Shown here: positions 1-6,528 of the stretch, in pieces
How the letters are laid out: the number at the start of each line of letters is the position of its first letter
Position numbering within the stretch: the stretch's first letter is position 1
NCBI GenBank assembly: GCA_944336815.1
Contig: CALVLG010000015.1
Coordinates: 1-12,014, forward strand
DNA from: an uncultured Bacilli bacterium
GTDB lineage: Bacteria; Bacillota_I; Bacilli_A; RF39; UBA660
Length of the DNA: 12,014 nucleotides
Direction: 5' to 3'
Made by a program: the position numbers and the translations under genes
Notes under the pieces: model-generated
Database searches by the model: none
What the model was told of the DNA's origin: nothing
Seen by the model: only the letters and a program-made list of their open reading frames with translations

Positions 1-1
1 A

Positions 2-916
2 GTAAGCGATAAATTAAAAGCGAAAATGGTTAAATATTATGAAAATTTAAGAAGAAGTAAAACGCCACCTTATGCTGTATTTCAAGCAGATGATGCTGAC
101 ACGATTATTACACTTTATGAATCTGGCAAAGTTATGTTTCAAGGGCCTAATGCGGATATGGACGCAAGGATGTGGGCCGAGATTGAACAGAAATTAACTG
201 GGAAAAAGATTAATATATATGAGGCTAATAAAAACCGGGAAAAAGAAAAAAGCGAAAAAGTAAAAATATATAAACTATCAACAATTGGTTCTGATGAAGT
301 TGGAACGGGAGATTATTTTGGGCCAATCGTTGTGACTGCTTCTTATGTTCCTAAAGAGCAAATTGGTTTTATTGAAGACTTGGGAGTAAAAGATTCAAAA
401 GTTTTAACTGATGAAAAAATTATTTCGATTGCCCCAGCATTAATTAAAGAAGTTGATCATACAACTTTCATATTAACTAATAAGGATTATAATAAATATC
501 AAAAAATGGGCTATAACATGAATAAAATTAAGGCAATACTTCATAATAAAGTTTTATATATGATGAAAGAAAAACATACTCAGTATGACAAAATTATTGT
601 TGATCAATTTGTTTATCCGGCTAAATACTTTGAACATATTAAAGAAGCACATGATAAAGTAATGGATATTGATTTTATGACGAAGGCTGAAAGCAAATGT
701 GCCAGTGTTGCTGTTTCAAGCTGTATTAGCCGTTATGTTTTTTTAGCTAAAATGAAAGAATTAGCCGATAGTCTTGGAATGCCTATCTTAAAAGGGGCTG
801 GCGAAGACGTCGATAAATTAACCAGTGAAATTGTAAAAAAATATGGTCCAGAAAAATTAGAAGAAATCGCCAAATTGAATTTTAAAAATACGGAAAAATA
901 TAAAAAATATATGTAA
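2..916 (+). CDS. rnhC: Ribonuclease HIII, 5' end cut by window edge
   Basis: RNase HIII cleaves the RNA strand of RNA:DNA hybrids in the cytoplasm. Numbering from the ATG at 26, residues 1-60 form the N-terminal TBP-like substrate-binding domain of this family (PYAVFQA, SGKVMFQGP). The RNase H fold follows, with the signature GSDEVGTGDYFGP (89-100, catalytic D90 and E91), VDQF (D193, third carboxylate) and TKAESKCASVAVSS (219-232, E222 a candidate fourth acidic residue). The ATG at 26 is probably not the start: the frame stays open to base 2 with eight more codons, no stop and no Shine-Dalgarno before the ATG, and family members have more residues before the PYAVFQA segment. I therefore annotate a 5'-partial gene; the visible 304 codons are already near family length (about 300-313). 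It converges with holA and ends just before a hairpin terminator. The family call is near certain; the true start lies outside the window. Confidence 0.95.
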   Translation, partial: VSDKLKAKMVKYYENLRRSKTPPYAVFQADDADTIITLYESGKVMFQGPNADMDARMWAEIEQKLTGKKINIYEANKNREKEKSEKVKIYKLSTIGSDEVGTGDYFGPIVVTASYVPKEQIGFIEDLGVKDSKVLTDEKIISIAPALIKEVDHTTFILTNKDYNKYQKMGYNMNKIKAILHNKVLYMMKEKHTQYDKIIVDQFVYPAKYFEHIKEAHDKVMDIDFMTKAESKCASVAVSSCISRYVFLAKMKELADSLGMPILKGAGEDVDKLTSEIVKKYGPEKLEEIAKLNFKNTEKYKKYM

Positions 917-924
917 AGTAAAAA

Positions 925-951
925 CACTAGAACAATCTCTAGTGCTTTTTT
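925..951. terminator. Bidirectional rho-independent terminator between rnhC and holA
   Basis: A perfect 7-bp stem, CACTAGA (925-931) with TCTAGTG (938-944), has a 6-base loop. It is followed on the + strand by CTTTTTT, and on the minus strand by a run of five T (bases 920-924 are A on the + strand). It sits between two convergent genes and can end both rnhC and the minus-strand operon finishing in holA. Confidence 0.85.
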
Positions 952-952
952 A

Positions 953-1882
953 TTAAGAAAAGTAAGTAACAAGAAAAGTAATTAAAGAATCATTTTTGTC
1001 TTCTTGGCCCGACTTTATTTGGGCGTCTAAATTAGCCAGTTGAAGTAAGTATTTTTTTAAATCATCTTGATGGAAAAAACTAGCGTTTTTCATAATTTTC
1101 GTAACTTGCCAATCTTGTAGTTTTAAAAGACGACCAATATCTTTTAAATTATATTTTTGTTCTTCATAAATTTTATAATATAAAAGGAGCCGAAATTCTC
1201 GGACAAGCATCAAAATTATTTGTAAAGCATCAATTTTCATTTCTTTAAATTCAGCTAATAATTTAAAAGTAGTTTTGTTATCTTTTTTGATGACAGCATC
1301 AGTAAAATTAAACAAGTTATCATGTAAACTACTAGGAACGATTTCTTTTAAATCTTTTAAGGTAATAGCATCGCCTTCGTTAAAATACAAGGAAAACTTG
1401 GTTATTTCATTACAAATTAAATCAAATTGATTAATTGTGGCATCTTGCAAATATTTAATTTCTTTATCCCCTATTTTATATTTTTGTAAACGTTTTTTTA
1501 TTTCATTAGTTAATTCATAGCCTTTAGGGGCCATTAATTCTTGCCAAGTATATTTTTCAATTATTTTTTTGGTAATGCTTTTACGTTTATCAATATCCCC
1601 ATAAGTAATAAAAATAAGTTCAGTTGTTATAAATGGTTGCTCTAAATATGTTAAAAGCATTTTTTCTTCTTTTTCACTTAATTTTTCTTTACCAAAAAAA
1701 TCAGCATTTTTAACTAAAACAACTTTTTCTTCAGCAAATAATGAACCATAAGAGGCTTCTTCTAAAATGTCAGCCATATTTTTATCATAAACATAAGTAA
1801 TTTTTTTACAATCTTTTTTAATTTTGGAGGCTAAATATTCCTCTAAAAGGACATAAGAGTCTGTTTTTATTAAAGTTATCAT
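953..1882 (-). CDS. holA: DNA polymerase III delta subunit
   Basis: HolA is the delta subunit of the clamp-loader complex, the wrench that opens the beta sliding clamp at the replication fork. The 309-residue protein has the family layout: an AAA+-like N-terminal half without a Walker A motif (VLLEEYLASKIKK near 11-23, VVLVKNADFFGKEK near 53-66), a helical middle and a C-terminal collar domain (LMLVREFRLLLYYK near 221-234, LLKLQDWQVTKIMKNASFF near 249-267). It is a little shorter than B. subtilis HolA/YqeN (about 347). The ATG at 1882 has a good ribosome binding site, AGAGGTGG, a few bases upstream. The gene is the last of the minus-strand block and ends at the terminator shared with rnhC. 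In many Firmicutes holA lies just after comEC; here about 1.9 kb of accessory sequence separates them. Identification rests on overall family resemblance and context, since delta subunits lack a short diagnostic motif. Confidence 0.9.
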   Translation of the reverse strand: MITLIKTDSYVLLEEYLASKIKKDCKKITYVYDKNMADILEEASYGSLFAEEKVVLVKNADFFGKEKLSEKEEKMLLTYLEQPFITTELIFITYGDIDKRKSITKKIIEKYTWQELMAPKGYELTNEIKKRLQKYKIGDKEIKYLQDATINQFDLICNEITKFSLYFNEGDAITLKDLKEIVPSSLHDNLFNFTDAVIKKDNKTTFKLLAEFKEMKIDALQIILMLVREFRLLLYYKIYEEQKYNLKDIGRLLKLQDWQVTKIMKNASFFHQDDLKKYLLQLANLDAQIKSGQEDKNDSLITFLVTYFS

Positions 1883-1949
1883 CTTCCACCTCTTTTTTAT
1901 CTTACCATGTTTCAGTAGCTAAAGGGTATAGTTTTTGATTCTTTTTGAA

Positions 1950-2471
1950 TTATTTTAGACGTGTTTTTTTTAAGCCCATATTTTTATTTAATAATGGCTG
2001 ATATACTTGGGTAATAAAATCATCTTGTAGGGTTGAGCCGGTATTAATATTTTGACTGTATTTGCCATTTCCGGCTGGGGAAAAACAGATACCATAAGTT
2101 TTGCTTGGTCTATCTATTATTTCATCTAATTTCTTTGTACACCTTATGTTAAAACAATTTTCATTTTTTTCAATCTTTAAACAACTAATAGAAGCAACCG
2201 ACCAAGCATCGTGTGGATCATAGAAGCAATCACTATACCAAATCAATTTTGTTTCATCTTTATAATCTTGCAATTGACTATGACCAAAAATATAGCTATT
2301 ATTCATAAAATTATTTAATAAACTATATAATTCCATGTCTTTGGTAATTATAATCTTTTTTGCCGTTTTAAAATACCACACGCAGTCAGCTCCTAAAAAC
2401 TTCATATACATTATTTCATTATTCATATCATCATAAAAAGATATAGTTCCGTCATTTACACTTTTGGGCAT
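1950..2471 (-). CDS. Uncharacterised 173-residue cytoplasmic protein
   Basis: I do not recognise a named family. The open frame could begin at a GTG at 2480, but I place the start at the ATG at 2471 because AGGTG then sits six bases upstream, whereas the GTG itself lies inside that ribosome binding site. The product has no signal peptide or membrane segment and is rich in aromatic and acidic residues. Visible blocks are DCVWYFKTAKKIIIT (30-44), LIWYSDCFYDPHDAWSVASISCL (76-98 region), and SKTYGICFSPAGNGKYSQN followed by NTGSTLQDDF near the C-terminus, ending in a basic tail (KKTRLK). It has several cysteines (in ADCVW, SDCFY, SCLKI, NCFNI, RCTKK, ICFSP) but no spaced CxxC pair. It lies between the broken comEC tail copy and holA, in the accessory block, so it may have arrived with that block. 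It could equally be a small lineage-specific gene; no function is inferred. Confidence 0.7.
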   Translation of the reverse strand: MPKSVNDGTISFYDDMNNEIMYMKFLGADCVWYFKTAKKIIITKDMELYSLLNNFMNNSYIFGHSQLQDYKDETKLIWYSDCFYDPHDAWSVASISCLKIEKNENCFNIRCTKKLDEIIDRPSKTYGICFSPAGNGKYSQNINTGSTLQDDFITQVYQPLLNKNMGLKKTRLK

Positions 2472-2530
2472 TTTTATCACCTATTAAGCTATTTACGATA
2501 TTTATGAAAACTCAACAAGTAACATATTAT

Positions 2531-2848
2531 TTATGGCGGATAAGTTTTGATTTTCATTTTATTTTTACTTAACTTAAACAATATCGTTCCATCTATATCC
2601 GTTCGATATATTTTAGAATCATTTAATGTTTTTAAAACTTCTTCATTAGGTAATCTTTCATATTCTTTATTTTTAATTCTTTCCCTTAATTCTCTTTTAG
2701 ATAAATTATTACTTATTGTAATATCGATATAATACATTACAATGTTAATATCTTTTATTGACAACAGTTCTGAATAATGACTCCAAGTCAATTGTGTCGC
2801 CATTGGCGACACTTTTTCGTCACTAAACATATTATAAAATTGTTTCAT
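2531..2848 (-). pseudogene. DUF1016 (YhcG-type nuclease) remnant fused in frame to a ComEC tail
   Basis: Residues 1-70 match the DUF1016 N-terminal domain, seen in YhcG-like PD-(D/E)XK nuclease proteins: MKQFYNMFSDEK, then SPMATQLTWSHYSELLSIKD, then NNLSKRELRERIKNKEYERL. The domain is cut at both ends. Upstream, the frame stays open only to about 2869 before a TAA, so most of the N-terminal domain is missing; downstream, the whole nuclease domain is absent. From residue 71 the frame instead reads VLKTLNDSKIYRTDIDG and on to the stop, a copy of the ComEC C-terminus (22 of 35 residues identical). No Shine-Dalgarno precedes the ATG at 2848 (the bases before it read TTATTTAGA). A two-ended truncation with an unrelated tail is best read as a rearrangement relic. 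A short functional fusion cannot be excluded because the frame is intact. Confidence 0.8.
2534..2638 (-). repeat. Second copy of the comEC 3' end (35 codons)
   Basis: This 105-base stretch aligns without gaps to 3779-3883, the true end of comEC: 76 of 105 bases (72%) and 22 of 35 residues (63%) are identical by hand count, and both copies stop at the same place. The divergence rules out a very recent duplication of one copy. It fits two different comEC alleles meeting at one locus. The match stops abruptly at codon 71 of the fused frame; before it lies DUF1016 sequence with no similarity to ComEC. Confidence 0.85.
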
Positions 2849-2930
2849 TCTAAATAATCTAAAGTCTTATCTAATTTAAACCCAACTTCAACTATTAACA
2901 TAATTTATCACATCCTATATATACATTGTA

Positions 2931-3761
2931 TCATACATTTTTTACATTTAATGTTTTGTTCTCTTTTTCCAACTCTTTCAAACTTTTATCTGGAGTTGGC
3001 AAATCTTCCGGCATTGTTCCACCAAGTTTCTTAATTGTATTTCTGATTTCCTTTCCAACTTCAAAATGAGTTTCATTTGCTTTACTTTCTAAATTTATAT
3101 TTTCATTCTTTAATTTTTGTTCTGTTTGAGAGATTCTAAATAAATTTGCAATTAATTCATCACTGCCCATGTTATCCAAAATATCTTCTCTATATCTAAG
3201 TTTCTTTCTTCTTGCAATATCATTTGCAGTTTCCCCATTATATAATCCTTTATAACCTGAATTATGAAATTTATCAAAGTTTTTAACTCCTGCATTTCTA
3301 GCCGCAATATTCAAAGAATAATTTCCTTTTCTAGTTAAATTTCTTTGATAAAATCTTTTTTCATCTTCAGTAAGTTCGCTATATTCTTTTTCACTTAGTT
3401 CTTGTTTTCTAGTTTGTATTGCAAAATAAGTTTGACCTAAAGCCACCATTTTCTTTTTAGGATTAGCATTTTGAACTATTAAATAACATATATATCTAGA
3501 TAGTTTATAATCTATAATATATTCTTCTTTACCTTTACCTGTTATTATTGGCTTCCTGACTTCGGGAAGCCAATATGAATCATCGTTATTGCTATTTTTA
3601 TATGCTATTACTGCTTTCTTAATCACATTATTAAAATTTTCCCATTTGCTATATTCAAGCAATGGCATTAACTCACGTGCCAACCAATATTCATTACCGT
3701 CTTCACCTATGCGCTTAATATCTTCAAACAATCTCTCTGTATATTCTTTCAATTCATTCAT
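2931..3761 (-). CDS. dinD: DinD-like protein with Bro-N domain
   Basis: The product resembles DNA damage-inducible protein D. In E. coli, DinD is SOS-induced and disassembles RecA filaments; that role is known there and only inferred here. Numbering from the upstream ATG at 3767, the Bro-N-type domain covers roughly 10-115 (GNEYWLARELMPLLEYSKWENF at 24-45, then GKGKEEYIIDYKLSRYICYL and IVQNANPKK). The DinD-specific C-terminal half includes FHNSGYKGLYNGETANDIARRK and ends near GGTMPEDLPTP, a typical family tail, so the gene looks full length. I start at the ATG at 3761 (276 residues): AAAGGAG lies seven bases before it, while the ATG at 3767 would leave only one base of spacing. That binding site directly follows the comEC stop codon (3776-3778), so dinD is probably read on the comEC transcript. 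I found no LexA-type operator (GAAC-N4-GTTC) just upstream. Codons favour AGA and the DNA is AT-rich (68 of 240 GC in 3001-3240), consistent with acquisition. Confidence 0.88.
   Translation of the reverse strand: MNELKEYTERLFEDIKRIGEDGNEYWLARELMPLLEYSKWENFNNVIKKAVIAYKNSNNDDSYWLPEVRKPIITGKGKEEYIIDYKLSRYICYLIVQNANPKKKMVALGQTYFAIQTRKQELSEKEYSELTEDEKRFYQRNLTRKGNYSLNIAARNAGVKNFDKFHNSGYKGLYNGETANDIARRKKLRYREDILDNMGSDELIANLFRISQTEQKLKNENINLESKANETHFEVGKEIRNTIKKLGGTMPEDLPTPDKSLKELEKENKTLNVKNV
3546..3575. repeat. Perfect 11-bp inverted repeat inside dinD
   Basis: TATTGGCTTCC (3546-3556) pairs perfectly with GGAAGCCAATA (3565-3575) across an 8-base loop. It lies in the dinD coding region, over the codons for YWLPEVRKPI. 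No T-run follows, so it is not an ordinary terminator. It could fold in mRNA or DNA or be chance. Confidence 0.7.
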
Positions 3762-3775
3762 TTGCATTCTCCTTT

Positions 3776-5842
3776 CTATGGTTCACATGTCTCTATTTTC
3801 AATTTATTATTATTAATCTTAAACATAATACTTCCATCTAAATCTGTCCTATATATCTTTGAATTTGATAATGTATCTAAAACAGAACTTTTCGGATGTC
3901 CATATCTATTGTTTTTACCAACACTTATGATTGCATATTTTGGCTTAATATTATTTATAAAAATTTTACTTGATGAGGTATTTGATCCATGATGCCCAAC
4001 TTTTAATACATCTATATCATTTAAATTATATTTTTGAATTAAATCTTCTTCTACTTCTACTCCTGCATCTCCCATGAATAAAAATTTATGGTTATTTAGT
4101 TTTGTATAAATTACAGATGAATTATCATTTTCATTTCCATAGTCTTTATTATTCAAAAAATATAATTTATTATCATCTATATTTAATTCTTTAACACAAG
4201 AATAATATGGTATCTTCTTTTTATCCAATACTTTTATTAGTTCTTGTTCTAGTTCATTAAAATTACCACAGTTAAATACTACTCTTTTGATTTTAAAATC
4301 GTTAATTATATCAGCGGCATTTCCTAAGTGATCATAGTCGCCATGCGTAAGAATTAAAGAGTCTAAACTGCCAATTCCTAAAGAATGGAAAAATGAGATA
4401 ATCGTGTTACTTTGTTTTACTTTATTCTTTCGCACTTGCCATTCTTCGTTATTATAATTTATTAAGCCGCCTGTATCAATCATAACCACTTCCTTTTGAT
4501 AAGAACTAATTAAAAGGGCCGCATCACCTTGCCCAACATTTAAAAAATATACATAAGTATTGGGGTTTATTTTGGGAATGGTTTTGATACTAACTAAAAA
4601 GATAAGACAGAATAAAAGATATTTTGTTTTTTTGTGCTTTAAGAAAAAGAATAGAAAAAAGATATATATGCTCCAAAATAAAGGATAGATATAAGGAATA
4701 ACAAGCCAGCCAAACGTTATTTTTTCACACCAGCTATTAACAAGCCAAAAAAAGGCAATTAAACCACTGAAGATTGGGCTTATAAACGGAAAAATAAGAT
4801 ACAAGAAACAAGCCGGATATAAAATATAGGTAACGAAAGGAATAAAAAAGATATTCCAAATAATAGATAAGGCATTTACTTCATAAAAATTCATCCCACT
4901 AACTGGAATACTAGCTAAAAAAGCAACCGTGCTTGTTTTTAGTAAATTAAGCCAAAAATTAGGGTGTGGCTTTAAATAAAAAAAGAAAAAACAAATTAAA
5001 AAGGAAAACTGAAAACCGACATCCATAATAATAAAAGGATTATGGATTATAAGTCCTAAAAAAATAAGGGCAAAGATACGTTTGGTAGTCAGGTTTAAAT
5101 GAAATTTTTGGTTTAAAGTAAGGCCGGCAAAAAGAAGGATGCTACGCATGACAGAAGGCGTAAAGCCAACTAGAAAAGCGTAAAAAAAGAAAAATAAAAT
5201 GATAGCATAGTCTTTTTTGGAGCCAAAGCGTCTTAAAAGTTTTTGTAAGAATAAAGCAAACATTGTAATATGCATCCCGGAAACTGCAAATAAATGACTT
5301 ATGCCATTGGCTGTTATTTTTTCTGTTTCTAAACCATTTGTATTACCTAAAAGCAAAGCTAATAAAAATTCGTGGTGATTGAATTTTTTAAGATATTTAT
5401 AAATAGCTGTTTTACTTTTGGCAAAAACATTACCGTCTTTTTGCCAAGCAATCTTATCAATTTGAACGGTCCAATATATTTTTTGATATTTTAAGTATTC
5501 TTGATAATCAAAAGTATGGGGCAAAGAAGCTTTAGCTGGAGCTTCAAGGGTACCAGTTATTTGGACTTGTTTACCGTAGCCAATCTTCTCTTCCCATATC
5601 TTTTTTTCTTCCAAAGTTTCTAAATAATAGAAACCGATTAATCTTTCTGGGCCTTCAAGCGTTAAAGAAACAAAATTACCATCAATTTTAAAATCGCTTA
5701 TCTTACCAACAAAGGTGGTTTCACTCCCGTTATAAAGACTTTTTTTAGGAATCAAAAAACTTAAAGTGACCGCTAATAAAGCAAGAAAAAAACAACATAA
5801 AATTAAGGTATTAGACGGTAATAAACGCTTCAAGTTCTGCAT
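3776..5842 (-). CDS. comEC: Competence DNA-translocation channel protein
   Basis: ComEC forms the inner-membrane channel through which transforming DNA enters as a single strand. In the 688-residue product, an N-terminal membrane segment (11-31) precedes an extracellular DUF4131/OB-like domain (about 40-135). The multi-helix Competence domain (about 155-420) carries LFAVSGMHI (184-192) and VGFTPSVMRS (225-234). A C-terminal metallo-beta-lactamase-fold domain (about 429-688) has LNVGQGDAAL (434-443), DTGG (456-459), THGDYDH (499-505), MGDAG (590-594) and VGHHGS (615-620), the metal-site motifs of nuclease-like ComEC proteins. The ATG at 5842 lies inside the end of comEA (32-base overlap) with AAGG three bases upstream, suggesting coupled translation. 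Oddity: the DNA for the last ~165 codons (3781-4260) is 23% GC (109 of 480) against 33% in 4321-4500 and 34% in 5041-5280. Its final 35 codons recur at 2534-2638, so this end may have been replaced by recombination. All key motifs are intact and the protein should be functional. Confidence 0.95.
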   Translation of the reverse strand: MQNLKRLLPSNTLILCCFFLALLAVTLSFLIPKKSLYNGSETTFVGKISDFKIDGNFVSLTLEGPERLIGFYYLETLEEKKIWEEKIGYGKQVQITGTLEAPAKASLPHTFDYQEYLKYQKIYWTVQIDKIAWQKDGNVFAKSKTAIYKYLKKFNHHEFLLALLLGNTNGLETEKITANGISHLFAVSGMHITMFALFLQKLLRRFGSKKDYAIILFFFFYAFLVGFTPSVMRSILLFAGLTLNQKFHLNLTTKRIFALIFLGLIIHNPFIIMDVGFQFSFLICFFFFYLKPHPNFWLNLLKTSTVAFLASIPVSGMNFYEVNALSIIWNIFFIPFVTYILYPACFLYLIFPFISPIFSGLIAFFWLVNSWCEKITFGWLVIPYIYPLFWSIYIFFLFFFLKHKKTKYLLFCLIFLVSIKTIPKINPNTYVYFLNVGQGDAALLISSYQKEVVMIDTGGLINYNNEEWQVRKNKVKQSNTIISFFHSLGIGSLDSLILTHGDYDHLGNAADIINDFKIKRVVFNCGNFNELEQELIKVLDKKKIPYYSCVKELNIDDNKLYFLNNKDYGNENDNSSVIYTKLNNHKFLFMGDAGVEVEEDLIQKYNLNDIDVLKVGHHGSNTSSSKIFINNIKPKYAIISVGKNNRYGHPKSSVLDTLSNSKIYRTDLDGSIMFKINNNKLKIETCEP
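3779..3883 (-). repeat. comEC 3'-end copy in its native gene
   Basis: This is codons 654-688 of comEC, the partner of the displaced copy at 2534-2638 (72% DNA identity, same orientation). The two copies bracket dinD and the DUF1016 remnant as divergent direct repeats. Confidence 0.85.
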
Positions 5843-6431
5843 AAACCTTGTCGCCTATGCCTTTAATGTTTAACAAATCTTCTTTTTGTTTAAATTTGCC
5901 ACAGTTTTCACGATACTGAATAATACTTTTGGCTTTGGCTTCACCGATGCCTGGCAATTCCATTAATTCTTCTAAAGATGCTGTATTTAACGAAATTAAG
6001 CCGGTTGAAACAGTGGTATCATCATCTTCTTTAGGATTTTCTTCGACAATCGGACTTTCCATTTCCAATTTGGCTACTTCGTCATGGGTGTAGACCGTAA
6101 TAACCATTTCATCAGTAACTTTTTTACTCAAATTTAGATTTCTTGTGTCAGCTTCATTAGTTAAACCCCCAGCTAAAACGATCACATCATGGACGATCGT
6201 GCCATTAGAGACATGATATATGCCAGGATTTTGCACAGCCCCTTTAATATCCACGACGATGTCATCATTAGTTTTAACTTCTTCACTAGCCTCAGTTTTA
6301 GGGCAAATATAAGCTTCTTCGGCCGTTACTTCGCTTATGTATAAACTAGCAAAAATAGCACAAAGTAATGTTAAAGCTAAAAAGGCACATAAAATCTTTT
6401 TTTCTTTTAACCAAAGAATTATTTGTTCCAT
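5811..6431 (-). CDS. comEA: Competence DNA receptor
   Basis: ComEA is the membrane-anchored receptor that binds double-stranded DNA outside the membrane and hands it to ComEC. In the 206-residue product a single N-terminal membrane anchor (about 12-32) is followed by an SLBB domain (about 57-113: VVDIKGAVQNPGIYHV, VIVLAGGLTNEADTRNLNL). An acidic, proline-containing linker (about 120-142) leads to a helix-hairpin-helix pair (about 146-205: SLNTASLEELMELPGIGEAKA, and LLNIKGIGDKVYAEL), the DNA-binding part. Size and domain order match the Bacillus ComEA family. The ATG at 6431 has a strong binding site, AAAGGAGG, five bases upstream. The 3' end overlaps comEC by 32 bases, so the two are co-transcribed and probably co-translated. 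A 6-bp hairpin (AGAAGG 6448-6453 with CCTTCT 6463-6468) sits in the leader just before the binding site and might affect translation, but I cannot show that. Confidence 0.95.
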   Translation of the reverse strand: MEQIILWLKEKKILCAFLALTLLCAIFASLYISEVTAEEAYICPKTEASEEVKTNDDIVVDIKGAVQNPGIYHVSNGTIVHDVIVLAGGLTNEADTRNLNLSKKVTDEMVITVYTHDEVAKLEMESPIVEENPKEDDDTTVSTGLISLNTASLEELMELPGIGEAKAKSIIQYRENCGKFKQKEDLLNIKGIGDKVYAELEAFITV

Positions 6432-6483
6432 AGCATCCTCCTTTCTAAGAAGGCTTTTTATTCCTTCTACTATTACTTACAAG

Positions 6484-6506
6484 AAAAAAGGGCTATTTCC
6501 TTTTTT
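6484..6506 (-). terminator. Weak hairpin between ftsW and comEA
   Basis: AAAAAAGG (6484-6491) pairs with CCTTTTTT (6499-6506) around a 7-base loop. Read on the minus strand this is an A-tract, a short GC-core stem and a T-tract, the outline of a weak terminator 22 bases past the ftsW stop. Only two G-C pairs hold it, so read-through into comEA is likely. Confidence 0.35.
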
Positions 6507-6528
6507 TAATAAAAATTTATAAAAAAAA

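Noticed and set aside
733..972. Minus-strand open frame of 79 codons over the rnhC 3' end
   Set aside because: It lies antisense to strongly conserved rnhC codons, crosses the terminator and has a low-complexity Phe/Leu composition; a shadow frame.
2472..2530. Search for a promoter or attachment core between the orphan gene and the comEC tail copy
   Set aside because: No -35/-10 pair, no inverted repeat and no sequence shared with the bases following the true comEC stop.
2845..2901. 18-codon minus-strand frame (starts MLIVEVGFKLDK) overlapping the DUF1016 remnant by ATGA
   Set aside because: Very short, with no good ribosome binding site. It may be frameshifted upstream sequence of the remnant, but the similarity is too thin to claim.
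3780..3793. Possible LexA operator near the comEC/dinD junction (GAGACATGTGAACC on the minus strand)
   Set aside because: The half-sites do not form GAAC-N4-GTTC; the right half is GAAC instead of GTTC, so it is not an SOS box.
3762..3992. Plus-strand open frames over the comEC end and dinD start (also 2547-2732, 3589-3816)
   Set aside because: Antisense to recognised coding sequence and made mostly of Leu/Ile/Phe/Ser; no ribosome binding site or family match.
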